A stretch of 64,000 nt of DNA from Desnuesiella massiliensis (GCF_001403615.1 NZ_LN879453.1:186001-250000); one strand, 5' to 3'; shown: positions 52,884 to 62,748, counted from the stretch's first letter. The notes: generated by a model from the sequence alone, not told the origin. Translations and numbers: made by a program.

Positions 52884-53546
52884 ATGGGTATAAAAGAACG
52901 TAAAGAAAGAGAAAAGAATGAACAGCGAGAACTTATTCTAAACGCAGCAAGCGAAATAATAAAAAAAGAAGGTATAGAAAACCTCTCTATCAGGAAGATT
53001 GCTGCTACCATAGAATATTCACCAGCCATTATATATCACTATTTTCATAATAAAGAAGAAATAATAAATATCCTAATGAAAAATGGCTACGAGAAAATAT
53101 TAGTTGTACTATCTTCAGAGAAAGATAATATACATAAACCAGAAGAAAAATTAGAGAATTTGCTAAGAAAATATATAGATATGGCTTTACAAATGCCTGA
53201 GGAATATAAAACAGTGCTGCTAAATCATTCTCCTCAAGTACTTGAGCATACCTCAATACTTTTTCAAGGTGTTTCTTCTGAAAGAGAATCTTTAAGAATA
53301 TTATGCAAATGTTTAAAAGATATTTATGTAAATGAAAATATGGACGCTAGTATGCTTGAATTAACTGCACAAATAATATGGACAGCAACCTTTGGACTCA
53401 TCCTTAGGCTTATAATTGAAAAAAACATTGGCGTAGAACAGAGGGAAAGACTTATTGATCAACATATAAATCTTATAGTACATAGAATCTTAATAAAAAT
53501 TCCCCCAAACATTTTATTTAGTCTGGGGGAACATAAAATCTACTGA
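52884..53546 (+). CDS. TetR/AcrR-family transcriptional regulator
   Basis: A 220-residue regulator. The HTH (about 12-58; ILNAASEIIKKEGIENLSIR, then IEYSPAIIYHYFHNKEEI) is typical. The C-terminal helical ligand domain is generic. AAGGAG before ATG 52884; the frame extends to 52758 over the operators, so the short form is right. No efflux gene is adjacent. Its coding end contains a palindrome (TTCCCCCA/TGGGGGAA, 53500-53531). Confidence 0.85.
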   Translation: MGIKERKEREKNEQRELILNAASEIIKKEGIENLSIRKIAATIEYSPAIIYHYFHNKEEIINILMKNGYEKILVVLSSEKDNIHKPEEKLENLLRKYIDMALQMPEEYKTVLLNHSPQVLEHTSILFQGVSSERESLRILCKCLKDIYVNENMDASMLELTAQIIWTATFGLILRLIIEKNIGVEQRERLIDQHINLIVHRILIKIPPNILFSLGEHKIY

Positions 53547-53572
53547 AACTGGTGCCTCAAATTTTAGTATTA

Positions 53573-56500
53573 TTAATTAAACATCTCTATAACCTCTAAA
53601 TTCTCATGACTCATATGGCACTTTTCTATATGAATCATGGCCCTTAAGGTGTCCATAGAAGTAATTACAGGTATTGATTTTTCTATGGCTGTTCTTCTTA
53701 TATTAAAGCCATCTCTAGTAGAATCATTTCCTTTAGTAGGAGTGTTTATTACCATATCTAAATCATTTTGTCCTATAAAATCTATTATATCTGGCTTGCC
53801 ATCTTTTATTTTATTTACTTCCGTAACTTTTATATTATTAGTTCTTAGAAGCTCTGCGGTGCCTTTGGTGGCAACAAATTCATAGCCTAAGTCATAAAGT
53901 TCCTTAGCTAAATTAAGGAATTCTTCTTTATCATTATTGTTCACTGTGGCCAATATTTTTTTGCTCTTATTCTTTAAGAAGGTTCCTGAAGCTATAAAGC
54001 CTTTGTATAAGGCTTCCTCTAGGGTATAGCCTACGCCTAATACCTCTCCTGTGGACTTCATTTCTGGCCCTAAGCTCACCTCTACCCTTGATAACTTGTG
54101 GGTAGAGAACACAGGGACTTTAACAGAAATCATTTCTGGCTCCTTATATATACCTAATCCATAGCCTAGATCCTTTAATTTATATCCCATCATAGCCTTA
54201 GTGGCTAAATCTATTATAGGCACACCGCTTACCTTGCTTATATAGGGCACAGTTCTACTAGCTCTAGGATTGACTTCTATAACATATAGCTCACTTTTAT
54301 ATTCTATAAACTGAATGTTAATCATTCCTACCACCTTCAATTCTTTAGCTAGCCTTGTGGTATAATCTAATATGCTTTCTCTTATGATATCACTTATATT
54401 TTTGCTTGGATATATAGTAGTGCTATCTCCTGAGTGTATACCTGCTCTGTCTAAATGCTCCATAATTCCAGGAATGAGCACCTCTTCACCGTCGCATATA
54501 GCGTCCACTTCTATTTCTGTTCCCAATAAATATCTGTCTATAAGCACAGGGTTTTTCTTATCTCTTACAAAGGCATTGGATAGATACTCTTCTAGCTCTT
54601 CCTCATTATAAGTTATTTCCATGCCCTGTCCCCCTAATACATAGGAAGGTCTTACCAAAACAGGATAACCTAATTTTTCTGCTTCACTTAAGCCTTCTTC
54701 TAGGCTCCATACAGCTTTCCCTTTTGGTCTCTTTATGTTTAATCTTTCAAGTATTTCCTCAAATTTTTCTCTATCTTCAGCCTCATCTATATGTTCTACT
54801 TTAGTACCTAATACATTGATATTCTTTTCTTTTAGGAACTTAGTAAGCTTTATAGCTGTTTGTCCTCCAAATTGCACTATTACTCCTAAAGGCTTTTCTT
54901 TTTCTATAATGTTTAGTACATCCTCGTCTGTTAAAGGTTCGAAATAAAGCTTGTCTGATATATCAAAGTCCGTACTAACAGTTTCAGGATTATTATTTAT
55001 TATTATAGTCTCTATGCCCATAGCTCTAAGAGCCTTAACGCAGTGCACAGAAGCATAGTCAAATTCTATACCTTGTCCAATTCTGATAGGGCCTGAGCCT
55101 ATTACTATAACTTTTTTATTGTCACTAACCTCTACTTCATCCTCCATGCCATAGGTGGAGTAGTAGTAGGGTGACACCGCTTCAAATTCTCCTCCACAGG
55201 TATCTACCATGTTATAAGCCACTTTTATGCCCCATATGCTTCTGAGTCTATATACTTCCTCTGGCGATACTCTAAGAAAATCTGCTAGGGCTTTATCTGA
55301 AAATCCCTTTACTTTTAATGCAGTGAGCCATTCTTTATTTAAATCATCTATGTTGCTCTTTTTTAGCGTTTCTTCCTGCTCTACAATATATCTTATCTTT
55401 TCTATGAAGAATTTATCTACACCAGTTATTTCTGAAACCTTTTCTACAGAATAGTTTCTTCTTATGATTTCTGCTAAGGCAAATATTCTCTCGTCATCAG
55501 GGGTTACTACCTTTTGTTTTAACTCCTTTAAGGAACATTCTTTAATAGTTTTATGTTCTAGGGAATACTGACCTATTTCCAAGGATCTTATGCCTTTTAG
55601 GAAAGCTGCCTCAAAATTACTTCCTATGGCCATAATTTCTCCAGTAGCCATCATTTTTGTTCCTAAAGTTCTATTTGCCTTTTTAAATTTATCAAAAGGC
55701 CATTTAGGTATCTTAACTACTACGTAGTCTAAGGTAGGCTCAAAGCAGGCAAAGGTTTTTCCTGTAACTGCATTTTTTATTTCATCTAAGGTATATCCAA
55801 GAGCAATTTTAGCAGCAACTTTAGCAATAGGGTATCCTGTAGCCTTTGAAGCCAAGGCTGAGGATCTGCTAACCCTTGGATTTATCTCTATAACCCCATA
55901 GTTAAAGCTCTTAGGATCTAAAGCAAACTGAACATTGCAGCCTCCTTCAATTCCTATAGCATTTATGATGTCTATGGATGCCTTTCTAAGCATTTGATAT
56001 TCTTTATCTGATAGGGTTTGGCTAGGTGCAACTACAATACTATCCCCAGTGTGTACTCCTACAGGGTCAATATTTTCCATATTGCATATGGTGATACAGT
56101 TTCCCTTGGAGTCTCTCATCACTTCATATTCAACTTCTTTCCAGCCCTTCACACTCTTCTCTAATAGTACTTGTCCTACAGGACTTAATTTTAACCCTTT
56201 AGTTATAATATCTATAAGCTCTTCTTCTCTATCCGCTATACCCCCACCTGTACCCCCTAAGGTATAAGCAGGTCTTATTATAAGGGGGTAGCCTATTTTA
56301 TTAGCGAAGTTTAAGGCTTCCTCAAGCTCATTCACTATGCAGCTTTGAATTACAGGTTGATTTATATCCTCCATAACCTGTTTAAACAGCTCTCTGTCTT
56401 CACCTTTTTTTATAGCCTCAATAGAGGTTCCAATAACCTTAACTCCGTATTTCTCTAATATACCCCTGTCATTTAACTCTACAGCCAGATTAAGAGCAGT

Positions 56501-56779
56501 TTGTCCTCCCATTCCCGCCAATATACTATCAGGTTTTTCCTTTATAATTACTTTCTCTAAAAATTCTAAGGTTAAAGGTTCGATATATACCTTATGAGCT
56601 ACCTCTTTATCTGTCATTATGGTAGCAGGATTGCTGTTAACTAGCACAACCTCTACTCCTTCTTCTTTTAGAGCCTCACAAGCCTGAGTACCAGAATAAT
56701 CAAACTCAGCTGCTTGTCCTATAATTATAGGCCCTGATCCTATTACCAATACTTTTTCAATATCTTTATTTAAAGGCAT
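53573..56779 (-). CDS. carB: carbamoyl-phosphate synthase large subunit
   Basis: A 1068-residue, full-length subunit with two homologous ATP-grasp halves, each with VLVIGSGPI/VIVIGSGPI starts, RPAYTLGGTGGG/RPSYVLGGQGM loops, and EINPRVSRSSAL/EVNPRASRTVPY ends, plus a C-terminal MGS-like allosteric domain (about 935-1068; IPVITSMDTLRA). It makes carbamoyl phosphate from bicarbonate, ammonia and 2 ATP for pyrimidine and arginine synthesis. RBS GGGGG; 19 bases after carA. Confidence 0.97.
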   Translation of the reverse strand: MPLNKDIEKVLVIGSGPIIIGQAAEFDYSGTQACEALKEEGVEVVLVNSNPATIMTDKEVAHKVYIEPLTLEFLEKVIIKEKPDSILAGMGGQTALNLAVELNDRGILEKYGVKVIGTSIEAIKKGEDRELFKQVMEDINQPVIQSCIVNELEEALNFANKIGYPLIIRPAYTLGGTGGGIADREEELIDIITKGLKLSPVGQVLLEKSVKGWKEVEYEVMRDSKGNCITICNMENIDPVGVHTGDSIVVAPSQTLSDKEYQMLRKASIDIINAIGIEGGCNVQFALDPKSFNYGVIEINPRVSRSSALASKATGYPIAKVAAKIALGYTLDEIKNAVTGKTFACFEPTLDYVVVKIPKWPFDKFKKANRTLGTKMMATGEIMAIGSNFEAAFLKGIRSLEIGQYSLEHKTIKECSLKELKQKVVTPDDERIFALAEIIRRNYSVEKVSEITGVDKFFIEKIRYIVEQEETLKKSNIDDLNKEWLTALKVKGFSDKALADFLRVSPEEVYRLRSIWGIKVAYNMVDTCGGEFEAVSPYYYSTYGMEDEVEVSDNKKVIVIGSGPIRIGQGIEFDYASVHCVKALRAMGIETIIINNNPETVSTDFDISDKLYFEPLTDEDVLNIIEKEKPLGVIVQFGGQTAIKLTKFLKEKNINVLGTKVEHIDEAEDREKFEEILERLNIKRPKGKAVWSLEEGLSEAEKLGYPVLVRPSYVLGGQGMEITYNEEELEEYLSNAFVRDKKNPVLIDRYLLGTEIEVDAICDGEEVLIPGIMEHLDRAGIHSGDSTTIYPSKNISDIIRESILDYTTRLAKELKVVGMINIQFIEYKSELYVIEVNPRASRTVPYISKVSGVPIIDLATKAMMGYKLKDLGYGLGIYKEPEMISVKVPVFSTHKLSRVEVSLGPEMKSTGEVLGVGYTLEEALYKGFIASGTFLKNKSKKILATVNNNDKEEFLNLAKELYDLGYEFVATKGTAELLRTNNIKVTEVNKIKDGKPDIIDFIGQNDLDMVINTPTKGNDSTRDGFNIRRTAIEKSIPVITSMDTLRAMIHIEKCHMSHENLEVIEMFN

Positions 56780-56798
56780 TTAAATTCCCCCTACTCAA

Positions 56799-57848
56799 TT
56801 AATCTATAAGCTTAAGAAATTCATCAAAAATATAGTCATTATCCACCGGTCCTGGACTAGCTTCTGGATGAAATTGAACACTGAATACTGGCAGAGATTT
56901 ATGTCTCATGCCTTCTACGGTTCCATCATTAACGTTGATGTGAGTTACATTTGCGTCCTCTGGCACATCCTTCACATAATATCCATGATTCTGAGAAGTT
57001 ATAAATACCTTATCCTTCTCTAAATCTTTTACAGGATGATTACCTCCTCTATGTCCGAACTTTAGCCTTTCTGTTTTTCCTCCTAAAGCTAGGCATAATA
57101 ATTGATGTCCTAAGCATATTCCGCTAAGGGGTATTAATCCTATTAACTTCTTTATATTTTCTATAACCATAGGTAAATCCATAGGATCTCCAGGCCCATT
57201 AGATAGGAAAACCATATCTGGTTTTTGAGCTAATATTTCCTCTGAGCTAGTATTATATGGATAAATCTTTATATTGCAATTTCTTCTTTTAAAGGAATTT
57301 ATAATATTTCTCTTTACTCCAAAATCTAAAATTGCTATATTTTTTCCCGCTCCTTCTATAACATAGGGCTGCTCAGTGCTTACAGTTTTAACAGCTTCCT
57401 TATTAGTAAAAGCTTCTATGCTTCCTTGCACATCTTTATACTCTAAGTTTTTTGTAGTTATTATTCCTCTCATGGTTCCATGATTTCTTAAAATTTTTGT
57501 TAGAGCTCTAGTATCAATACCTTCTATGCCCATGATGCCATTATTCTTTAGATAGGCCTCTAGGCTTATTTCACTTCTCCAGTTGCTTGGGGTAGAACAC
57601 TTTTCTCTAATTATGAAGGCTTTAACCTTTGGCCCTTCTGACTCTAAATCCTCTAGGTTTAGTCCATAGTTTCCAATAAGAGGATAAGTCATAGTGACAA
57701 TTTGTCCATAATAGGAGGGATCCGTCAGCACCTCTTGATATCCAGTCATACCTGTGTTAAAAACTACCTCTCCTACGGCTTCTTTAACATCTCCAAAAGC
57801 ATTTCCATGGAACGTCTTTCCATTCTCTAATATAAGCGTTGCTAACAT
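56799..57848 (-). CDS. carA: carbamoyl-phosphate synthase small subunit
   Basis: A 349-residue glutamine amidotransferase subunit. The N-terminal CPSase domain (FNTGMTGYQEVLTDPSY) is followed by a class I amidotransferase domain with Cys in GICLGHQLLCLAL and His/Glu in FSVQFHPEASPGP. It delivers ammonia from glutamine to CarB. GGAGGG lies before ATG 57848. First gene of a two-gene operon behind a PyrR-type attenuator. Confidence 0.96.
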   Translation of the reverse strand: MLATLILENGKTFHGNAFGDVKEAVGEVVFNTGMTGYQEVLTDPSYYGQIVTMTYPLIGNYGLNLEDLESEGPKVKAFIIREKCSTPSNWRSEISLEAYLKNNGIMGIEGIDTRALTKILRNHGTMRGIITTKNLEYKDVQGSIEAFTNKEAVKTVSTEQPYVIEGAGKNIAILDFGVKRNIINSFKRRNCNIKIYPYNTSSEEILAQKPDMVFLSNGPGDPMDLPMVIENIKKLIGLIPLSGICLGHQLLCLALGGKTERLKFGHRGGNHPVKDLEKDKVFITSQNHGYYVKDVPEDANVTHINVNDGTVEGMRHKSLPVFSVQFHPEASPGPVDNDYIFDEFLKLID

Positions 57849-57865
57849 ACTTTTCCCTCCAATCC

Positions 57866-58005
57866 ATAAAAAAGGATACTAAAGAGATAGCTTTTAAAAC
57901 CAATCTCCCTAATATCCTTGAAAAACTTATTTAAGTATTTTTTAACATCACAAAAAAACTGCAACATGATAATTACCCCTTTCTGGCCTCACAGGACCAA
58001 TTTAA
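57866..58005 (-). promoter_or_regulatory. PyrR-type attenuator of carAB
   Basis: The minus strand carries GGTCCTGTGAGGCCAGAAAG (57976-58003 region), the PyrR-binding loop pattern. A terminator follows (57866-57920) with AAGGATA and GGGAGAT pairing to ATCTCTT and TATCCTT before TTTTTT. Pyrimidine excess, through PyrR, should favour termination. Confidence 0.8.
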
Positions 58006-58097
58006 AGCGTAAACTTTAATAATATATTTTTACCTTTTCCTAAATTCTAATTTAATTTTAATTTTATGTCAATGGTAATTTAGACATCTTTCCCTAT

Positions 58098-58304
58098 TTA
58101 TTTCTGCTCAGCTCTTCTTCTTTTAACTTCAGTGACGCTTATTCCACCGTTACCTATATTGTCAGTATCATATTCATCCACATAAACTACTATAGCTTGC
58201 TTAGGAATTTTTACTACCTCTGAAACTGAATCCGTTACCTTTTCAATAAGTTCATTTTTTTGTTCTACAGTAAGTTTTCCACATTTAACATTAATGTATG
58301 GCAT
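58098..58304 (-). CDS. 4-oxalocrotonate tautomerase-like protein
   Basis: A 68-residue tautomerase-superfamily protein with the N-terminal catalytic Pro (after Met removal), then YINVKCGKLTVEQKNELIEK, and a C-terminal extension rich in Arg/Lys. Members isomerise enol-keto acids; the substrate here is unknown. AAAGGATGAT precedes ATG. Single gene. Confidence 0.85.
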   Translation of the reverse strand: MPYINVKCGKLTVEQKNELIEKVTDSVSEVVKIPKQAIVVYVDEYDTDNIGNGGISVTEVKRRRAEQK

Positions 58305-58376
58305 AATCTATCATCCTTTCAATTTATACTTTCCACATATATTGTATATGGTTATTGTAAAAAGTTAAATACTATT

Positions 58377-61300
58377 TTAGGCATTGTAAGAAAATAACTC
58401 TTCCAATTGCTCTTTACTCATCTCATTTATTAATGATTCTTCTCCTGCATTATCATCTATTACATTTTTTATTATCTCTTTTTTCTTCTGTTGAAGCTCA
58501 TATATTTTTTCTTCTATGGTTCCTTTTGCTATAAGCTTAATGACTTCCACAGTGTTCTTTTGACCTATTCTATGTGCCCTGTCAGAGGCTTGATCCTCTG
58601 CTGCTGGGTTCCACCAAGGGTCAAAGTGTATAACGGTATCTGCTCCAGTGAGGTTAAGTCCTGTGCCTCCAGCTTTAAGAGATATTAAAAACACCTGACC
58701 TCTGCCTTCATTAAATTCCTTAACCATGATACCCCTATCTTCGTACTTAGTGGAACCATCAAGATACATAAATTCTATGTTGCCCTTCTCAAACCTTTTT
58801 TGTATATTCTTAAGCACTGATGTAAACTGAGAAAACAGCAATATTCTGTGCCCTGAATTTATACTTTCCTCTAACACATCATCAAGAGCTTGAAGTTTAC
58901 CACTATCTCCGTTAAAATTTTCTATAAACACTGAAGGATCACAGCATATCTGTCTAAGCCTTGTAAGGGCTGCAAGAATTTTAATTTTACTTTTGCTTAG
59001 GCCTTTTTCAGCTATTTCTTCATCTATCTCTTTCTTTAAATTTTGAACAAAGGCTACATAAAGCTTCTTTTGCTCCTCACTCATTTCTACTACGAGCTTG
59101 TGTTCAATCTTAGGAGGAAGCTCCTTTATAACCTCCTTCTTTAATCTTCTTAGAATAAAAGGTTTTATATGTCTATTAAGCTCTTCCATAGCTTCCTTAT
59201 CTTTATTTTTAGCTATAGGACTTTCATATTTTTGAGAGAATTTATTACTGCTTAAAAGGTAGCCTGGCATAATAAAATCAAAGATAGACCAAAGCTCCAT
59301 AAGAGAATTTTCTATAGGAGTTCCCGTAAGTGCAAAATAGCCCCTTGCATTAATTTCCTTAACAGATTTTGCATTTATAGAATTAGCGTTCTTTATTTGC
59401 TGAGCCTCATCTAAGATGCAGTAGCTAAATTTTATATCTTTGTACTCCTCTATATCCCTTCTTATAAGGGGATAAGAAGTAATAACCACATCACAAGCTT
59501 CAACTTCTTTAAAAAGTTCTTCCCTTTCCTTCTTACTTCCCGACAATACTAAGGACTTAAGAGAAGGTGCAAACTTACTTATTTCACTTTCCCAGTTATA
59601 TACAAGAGATGTAGGGGCCACCACCAAAGAAGGCCTCTTTTCCTTTTCATTACTTTCTATCTCTGCTTGTATAAAGGCTATGGTTTGAAGGGTTTTACCA
59701 AGTCCCATCTCATCCGCAAGAATTCCTCCAAAGCCATACATTGACAGGATTTTAAACCATTTAAATCCTGTTTTTTGGTATCCTCTCATGATGGCTTTTA
59801 GACTTTCTGGTACTTCAAAATCCATCTCTTGTACTTCTTTTATATTATTAATCATTTCTCTAAACTTCTTATTTCTCTCAACATAATTATTTAAAGTGCT
59901 ATTTTTAATCTTTTGATCCATGTAAAGAGCGTTATATTTTGAAAGAAGTATTTTATCCTTTTCTAAATCTCCCTCTTTTATATCAAGATATTCAATCATG
60001 GTGCCCACATCATTTATTTCCTTAGATTGTAAATCTATAAAACCGCCTTCTTTAAGCTTGTAATACTTTTTCTTTTGTTTTAAGGCTGACAAAATATCCT
60101 TTAATTCATTTTTATTTATGCCCTCTATACTAAAGCTAAACTCAAGAAAATCTTCTTCATTTAGTCTTATATTGGATTTTATATTAGAAGATTTGTATAC
60201 CTTAAAACTTTTAAAGGCTTCGCTATAGAATATATCTGCTTTTTCTTGAAGCTTATCAATGCCATTAGTTAAAAAGTCAATTATATTTTCTTCATCACTT
60301 AATAGAACCCTATCTGCTCTTTTCTCAAACCTATGGGCTAAGAGAATATTTAAAACTTCCAGCTCTCCCTTAGCGTCTCTTATCAATATATTTTTATTTT
60401 CCCTATCCTTATTATCCTTAAAAGCATTAATAGAAACTTCTCCATAATGGTACTTAATTTCTGCTGCTATAGCCTCATCTGCTTTGTCAAAATAAACTTC
60501 AGTTCTTAACTTTTCCTCATAAAATTTTTCTTTAAGTCTTTTATCTATTTTTATATTGCTAGCAATGGCCTTTAGGTTTGGGATAATGTAAGAGGCTAAC
60601 TCCTCCCCTTCCTGCTCCTCAAACTTTATAACTCTATCTTTACTTTTAATAAGCTCATTATAAAAAGGGGCATATATATTCTTTTGCGCTTCGCTAGGAA
60701 GGTATATCTTATCTTTATACAAATAAGAGTTGCCGTGGCTATCTAAGGTAAGTCCCGCTTCACCATCCATCATCAATTTTATATTATTATTTGAGTCTGT
60801 ATCTAATTTAAACTCTAGAGGTAAATTTTCTTTAACAACCTCTATTTGATTATATTGTTCCCCTTGAATATTTGCTTCTATAGTTCTTCCTGCAACCAAA
60901 TGAAAAAATTTATTTAATTGCAAATCTGTAAGATAAACCTTTTTGCCACTAAACAGCGCTGCACTATATCCAAAATAATAATCTCTACCGTTTCCTCTGA
61001 ATCTCTTGTCTAGTTCCCAAAGTTCAATTAAAAATTTTATAAGTTCGCTATCTTCCTGCGAAAAACTATGTACAGAGGGATCATAGGTGAAGTTTTTCCC
61101 AAATTCTAAAGGTTGTGAATGCACAATACTCTCAATAAAATTTGATAGGCCCTTAACTACATATAATTTATTCTCACCTACCCTAAAATCTACAGAAGAT
61201 ACCCTCTCCCTGCCATAGACCTGATTTTCATAATTTATCTTTAAGTCTAAAGTTTTTTTAGCGCTTTTTACCCCTGATTGCTTATTAATATCATTTAAAG

Positions 61301-61673
61301 TAATGTTCTTAAGCTGGTTTATGAGTTCGTTTTTAGGTTTTATATTTTGAACTTTCTTATACTTACTCTCTTCTTCAATATACTTTAGAAGAGCAGCTAC
61401 TATATGTTTACAAAAATATTTCCCTCCGTAATAGCTTCTAAAAGCCTCACAATCACAGTCACAATCTAGAAAGCCTTCTTTATTAAAGCTCACTTCTACA
61501 TCGTAAATCCAAGTATCACTAGCAGACTCTACTTTAGCATAAATATTAATATAACCATGGTTATCGTCCACATCCATGGATAAAACATAATCACTCTCGT
61601 AATAATTCTTGCCTCTTTTATAACTTAGCTCATTGGTATATTTTTTTATATTATTTTCATCTAATTGAAACAT
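58377..61673 (-). CDS. SNF2-family helicase with SWIM zinc finger
   Basis: A 1098-residue DNA-dependent ATPase. N-terminal SWIM finger (CDCDCEAF...FCKH, about 70-95), a bacterial SNF2-associated region (100-620), then helicase lobes: Walker A ILADEMGLGKTLQT, DEAQQIKN, ALTGTPIEN, and lobe 2 with YLDGSTKYEDR, LKAGGTGLNLTGAD and DRAHRIGQ. It probably remodels DNA or protein-DNA complexes. ATG 61673 is nine bases after AGGAG; ATG 61679 is only three. The last codons coincide with a probable repeat end (58377-58400). Confidence 0.9.
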   Translation of the reverse strand: MFQLDENNIKKYTNELSYKRGKNYYESDYVLSMDVDDNHGYINIYAKVESASDTWIYDVEVSFNKEGFLDCDCDCEAFRSYYGGKYFCKHIVAALLKYIEEESKYKKVQNIKPKNELINQLKNITLNDINKQSGVKSAKKTLDLKINYENQVYGRERVSSVDFRVGENKLYVVKGLSNFIESIVHSQPLEFGKNFTYDPSVHSFSQEDSELIKFLIELWELDKRFRGNGRDYYFGYSAALFSGKKVYLTDLQLNKFFHLVAGRTIEANIQGEQYNQIEVVKENLPLEFKLDTDSNNNIKLMMDGEAGLTLDSHGNSYLYKDKIYLPSEAQKNIYAPFYNELIKSKDRVIKFEEQEGEELASYIIPNLKAIASNIKIDKRLKEKFYEEKLRTEVYFDKADEAIAAEIKYHYGEVSINAFKDNKDRENKNILIRDAKGELEVLNILLAHRFEKRADRVLLSDEENIIDFLTNGIDKLQEKADIFYSEAFKSFKVYKSSNIKSNIRLNEEDFLEFSFSIEGINKNELKDILSALKQKKKYYKLKEGGFIDLQSKEINDVGTMIEYLDIKEGDLEKDKILLSKYNALYMDQKIKNSTLNNYVERNKKFREMINNIKEVQEMDFEVPESLKAIMRGYQKTGFKWFKILSMYGFGGILADEMGLGKTLQTIAFIQAEIESNEKEKRPSLVVAPTSLVYNWESEISKFAPSLKSLVLSGSKKEREELFKEVEACDVVITSYPLIRRDIEEYKDIKFSYCILDEAQQIKNANSINAKSVKEINARGYFALTGTPIENSLMELWSIFDFIMPGYLLSSNKFSQKYESPIAKNKDKEAMEELNRHIKPFILRRLKKEVIKELPPKIEHKLVVEMSEEQKKLYVAFVQNLKKEIDEEIAEKGLSKSKIKILAALTRLRQICCDPSVFIENFNGDSGKLQALDDVLEESINSGHRILLFSQFTSVLKNIQKRFEKGNIEFMYLDGSTKYEDRGIMVKEFNEGRGQVFLISLKAGGTGLNLTGADTVIHFDPWWNPAAEDQASDRAHRIGQKNTVEVIKLIAKGTIEEKIYELQQKKKEIIKNVIDDNAGEESLINEMSKEQLEELFSYNA

Positions 61674-61970
61674 AAACATCTGCTCCTAAACCATGAATTT
61701 CTTGGTTATGGGGAAACAATAGGTCAACTTACCTTATACATATTCCTAAATGGTATCTTCCAGCCATTATGGTGCATGTATAAGGTAATAGTTGAAGTTG
61801 TTTCCCTATACTTTATTATTATAAATTAATATTAATGATTATTGCCATTAAGTTTAAGAAATATTTCTCAAATATAGTTTAGGTTATACAATTATTTACT
61901 ATTTATTTTAAATCAATAAATTAGAAATCCTAGTTCACTAAAACGAACCAGGATTTCAATTTACAAGCTT
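61674..61970. other. intergenic region with a 100-bp foldback element
   Basis: No gene. 61709-61810 is an imperfect palindrome: GGGAAACAA...ACCTTATACAT pairs with ATGTATAAGGT...TTGTTTCCC around 34 bases. The remainder is AT-rich, with the terminator at 61924-61957. Confidence 0.6.
61924..61957 (-). terminator. hairpin downstream of the zinc-ribbon gene
   Basis: GAAATCCTaGTTC pairs with GAACcAGGATTTC; the T run on the minus strand is weak, so termination strength is uncertain. Confidence 0.55.
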
Positions 61971-62144
61971 TTAAATACTCTCTACTTTTTTATTCTTACA
62001 TCTCTTACAAACCTTTATTTTATCTCCACTTCCTAATATCATTTCATAGAGAAGCTTAATTCTCCCAGCTTTACAAACCGGACAAGTACCTCTTCCTCTA
62101 GACGGAAGTTTCCATAGCGCTTTACCCCTATATTGTTTACTCAT
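61971..62144 (-). CDS. small zinc-ribbon protein
   Basis: A 57-residue basic protein with two CxxC knuckles, CPVCKAGR and CKRCKNK, 24 residues apart, giving a probable zinc ribbon. The N-terminus SKQYRGKALWKLPSRGRGTC is rich in Arg/Lys, as in ribosome- or nucleic-acid-binding proteins. GGGGGA precedes ATG 62144. No known family recognised. Confidence 0.65.
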   Translation of the reverse strand: MSKQYRGKALWKLPSRGRGTCPVCKAGRIKLLYEMILGSGDKIKVCKRCKNKKVESI

Positions 62145-62170
62145 AATAGATCCCCCTTTATCATCAATAT

Positions 62171-62310
62171 AAGGCATCTCCCCAAAAACAACTAGTCAGT
62201 CTACTCATCTATTTTGCGTAATACTGCGTCCACTATTGATGGAACCTGTGTCCTTGTCTTACGCAAAATATACTTCGCATCTTTGACTATTTATTTTTTA
62301 CAATGCCTAA
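62171..62310. repeat. foldback repeat (MITE-like), 140-bp copy
   Basis: AAGGCATCTCC...AACTAGTCAGTCTACTC at the left and TTTGACTATTTATTTTTTAC, then AATGCCTAA, at the right, enclosing TATTTTGCGTAA/TTACGCAAAATA. Reverse-orientation relative of 50532-50692. Confidence 0.8.
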
Positions 62311-62517
62311 GTTTGTTTTTCTATATAATATATTTAAACAAAGAGGAATTTATTACTAGTATTTTAAAGGTTAGCTGCTAACTATCTTCCCGCAATTTAT
62401 ATGTATGGCCTTTTCCTGAATATTAGTGCATAAAAATAACAATTGCCTTAGTTCCCTTAAAATCATTGTACATATAAAGATATCTATAATAATTAGCAAA
62501 ACATCTCAAAAAAATAT

Positions 62518-62531
62518 TGCAAATGTTTTCA
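62518..62531 (+). promoter_or_regulatory. cre-like site
   Basis: TGCAAATGTTTTCA matches the CcpA box TGWAANCGNTNWCA except at two fixed positions. It lies about 230 bases before the lipoprotein gene. The rest of 62311-62748 holds no gene. Confidence 0.35.
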
Positions 62532-62604
62532 GGACAGTGTACAATTTATATTGTTAAAATTTTTATAATGCAAGTAAATATTTCTATTTTTTTTGCAACG
62601 TTTT

Positions 62605-62630
62605 GGTAACGTTACCGATAACGATACCGG
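62605..62630 (+). promoter_or_regulatory. LacI-family double operator
   Basis: GGTAACGTTACC (62605-62616), a perfect 12-bp palindrome, directly followed by an imperfect one, CCGATAACGATACCGG (62615-62630). Both have the central CG and flanking A/T typical of LacI/GalR sites such as those of MalR. Confidence 0.65.
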
Positions 62631-62748
62631 AACCTCAAAACTGTATAAACTTTAATAATAAGACGATTAACCTACTGGAGGAAAATGTAAAGTTTAATTA
62701 ATAAAACTTTACATCTTAAATAAACAAAACTTATAAGGAGGCTTTTTT

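Noticed and set aside
53500..53531. TTCCCCCA/TGGGGGAA palindrome at the end of the TetR gene as terminator of carB or tetR
   Set aside because: It lies inside the coding sequence and has no T run on either side; kept only as a remark in the gene entry.
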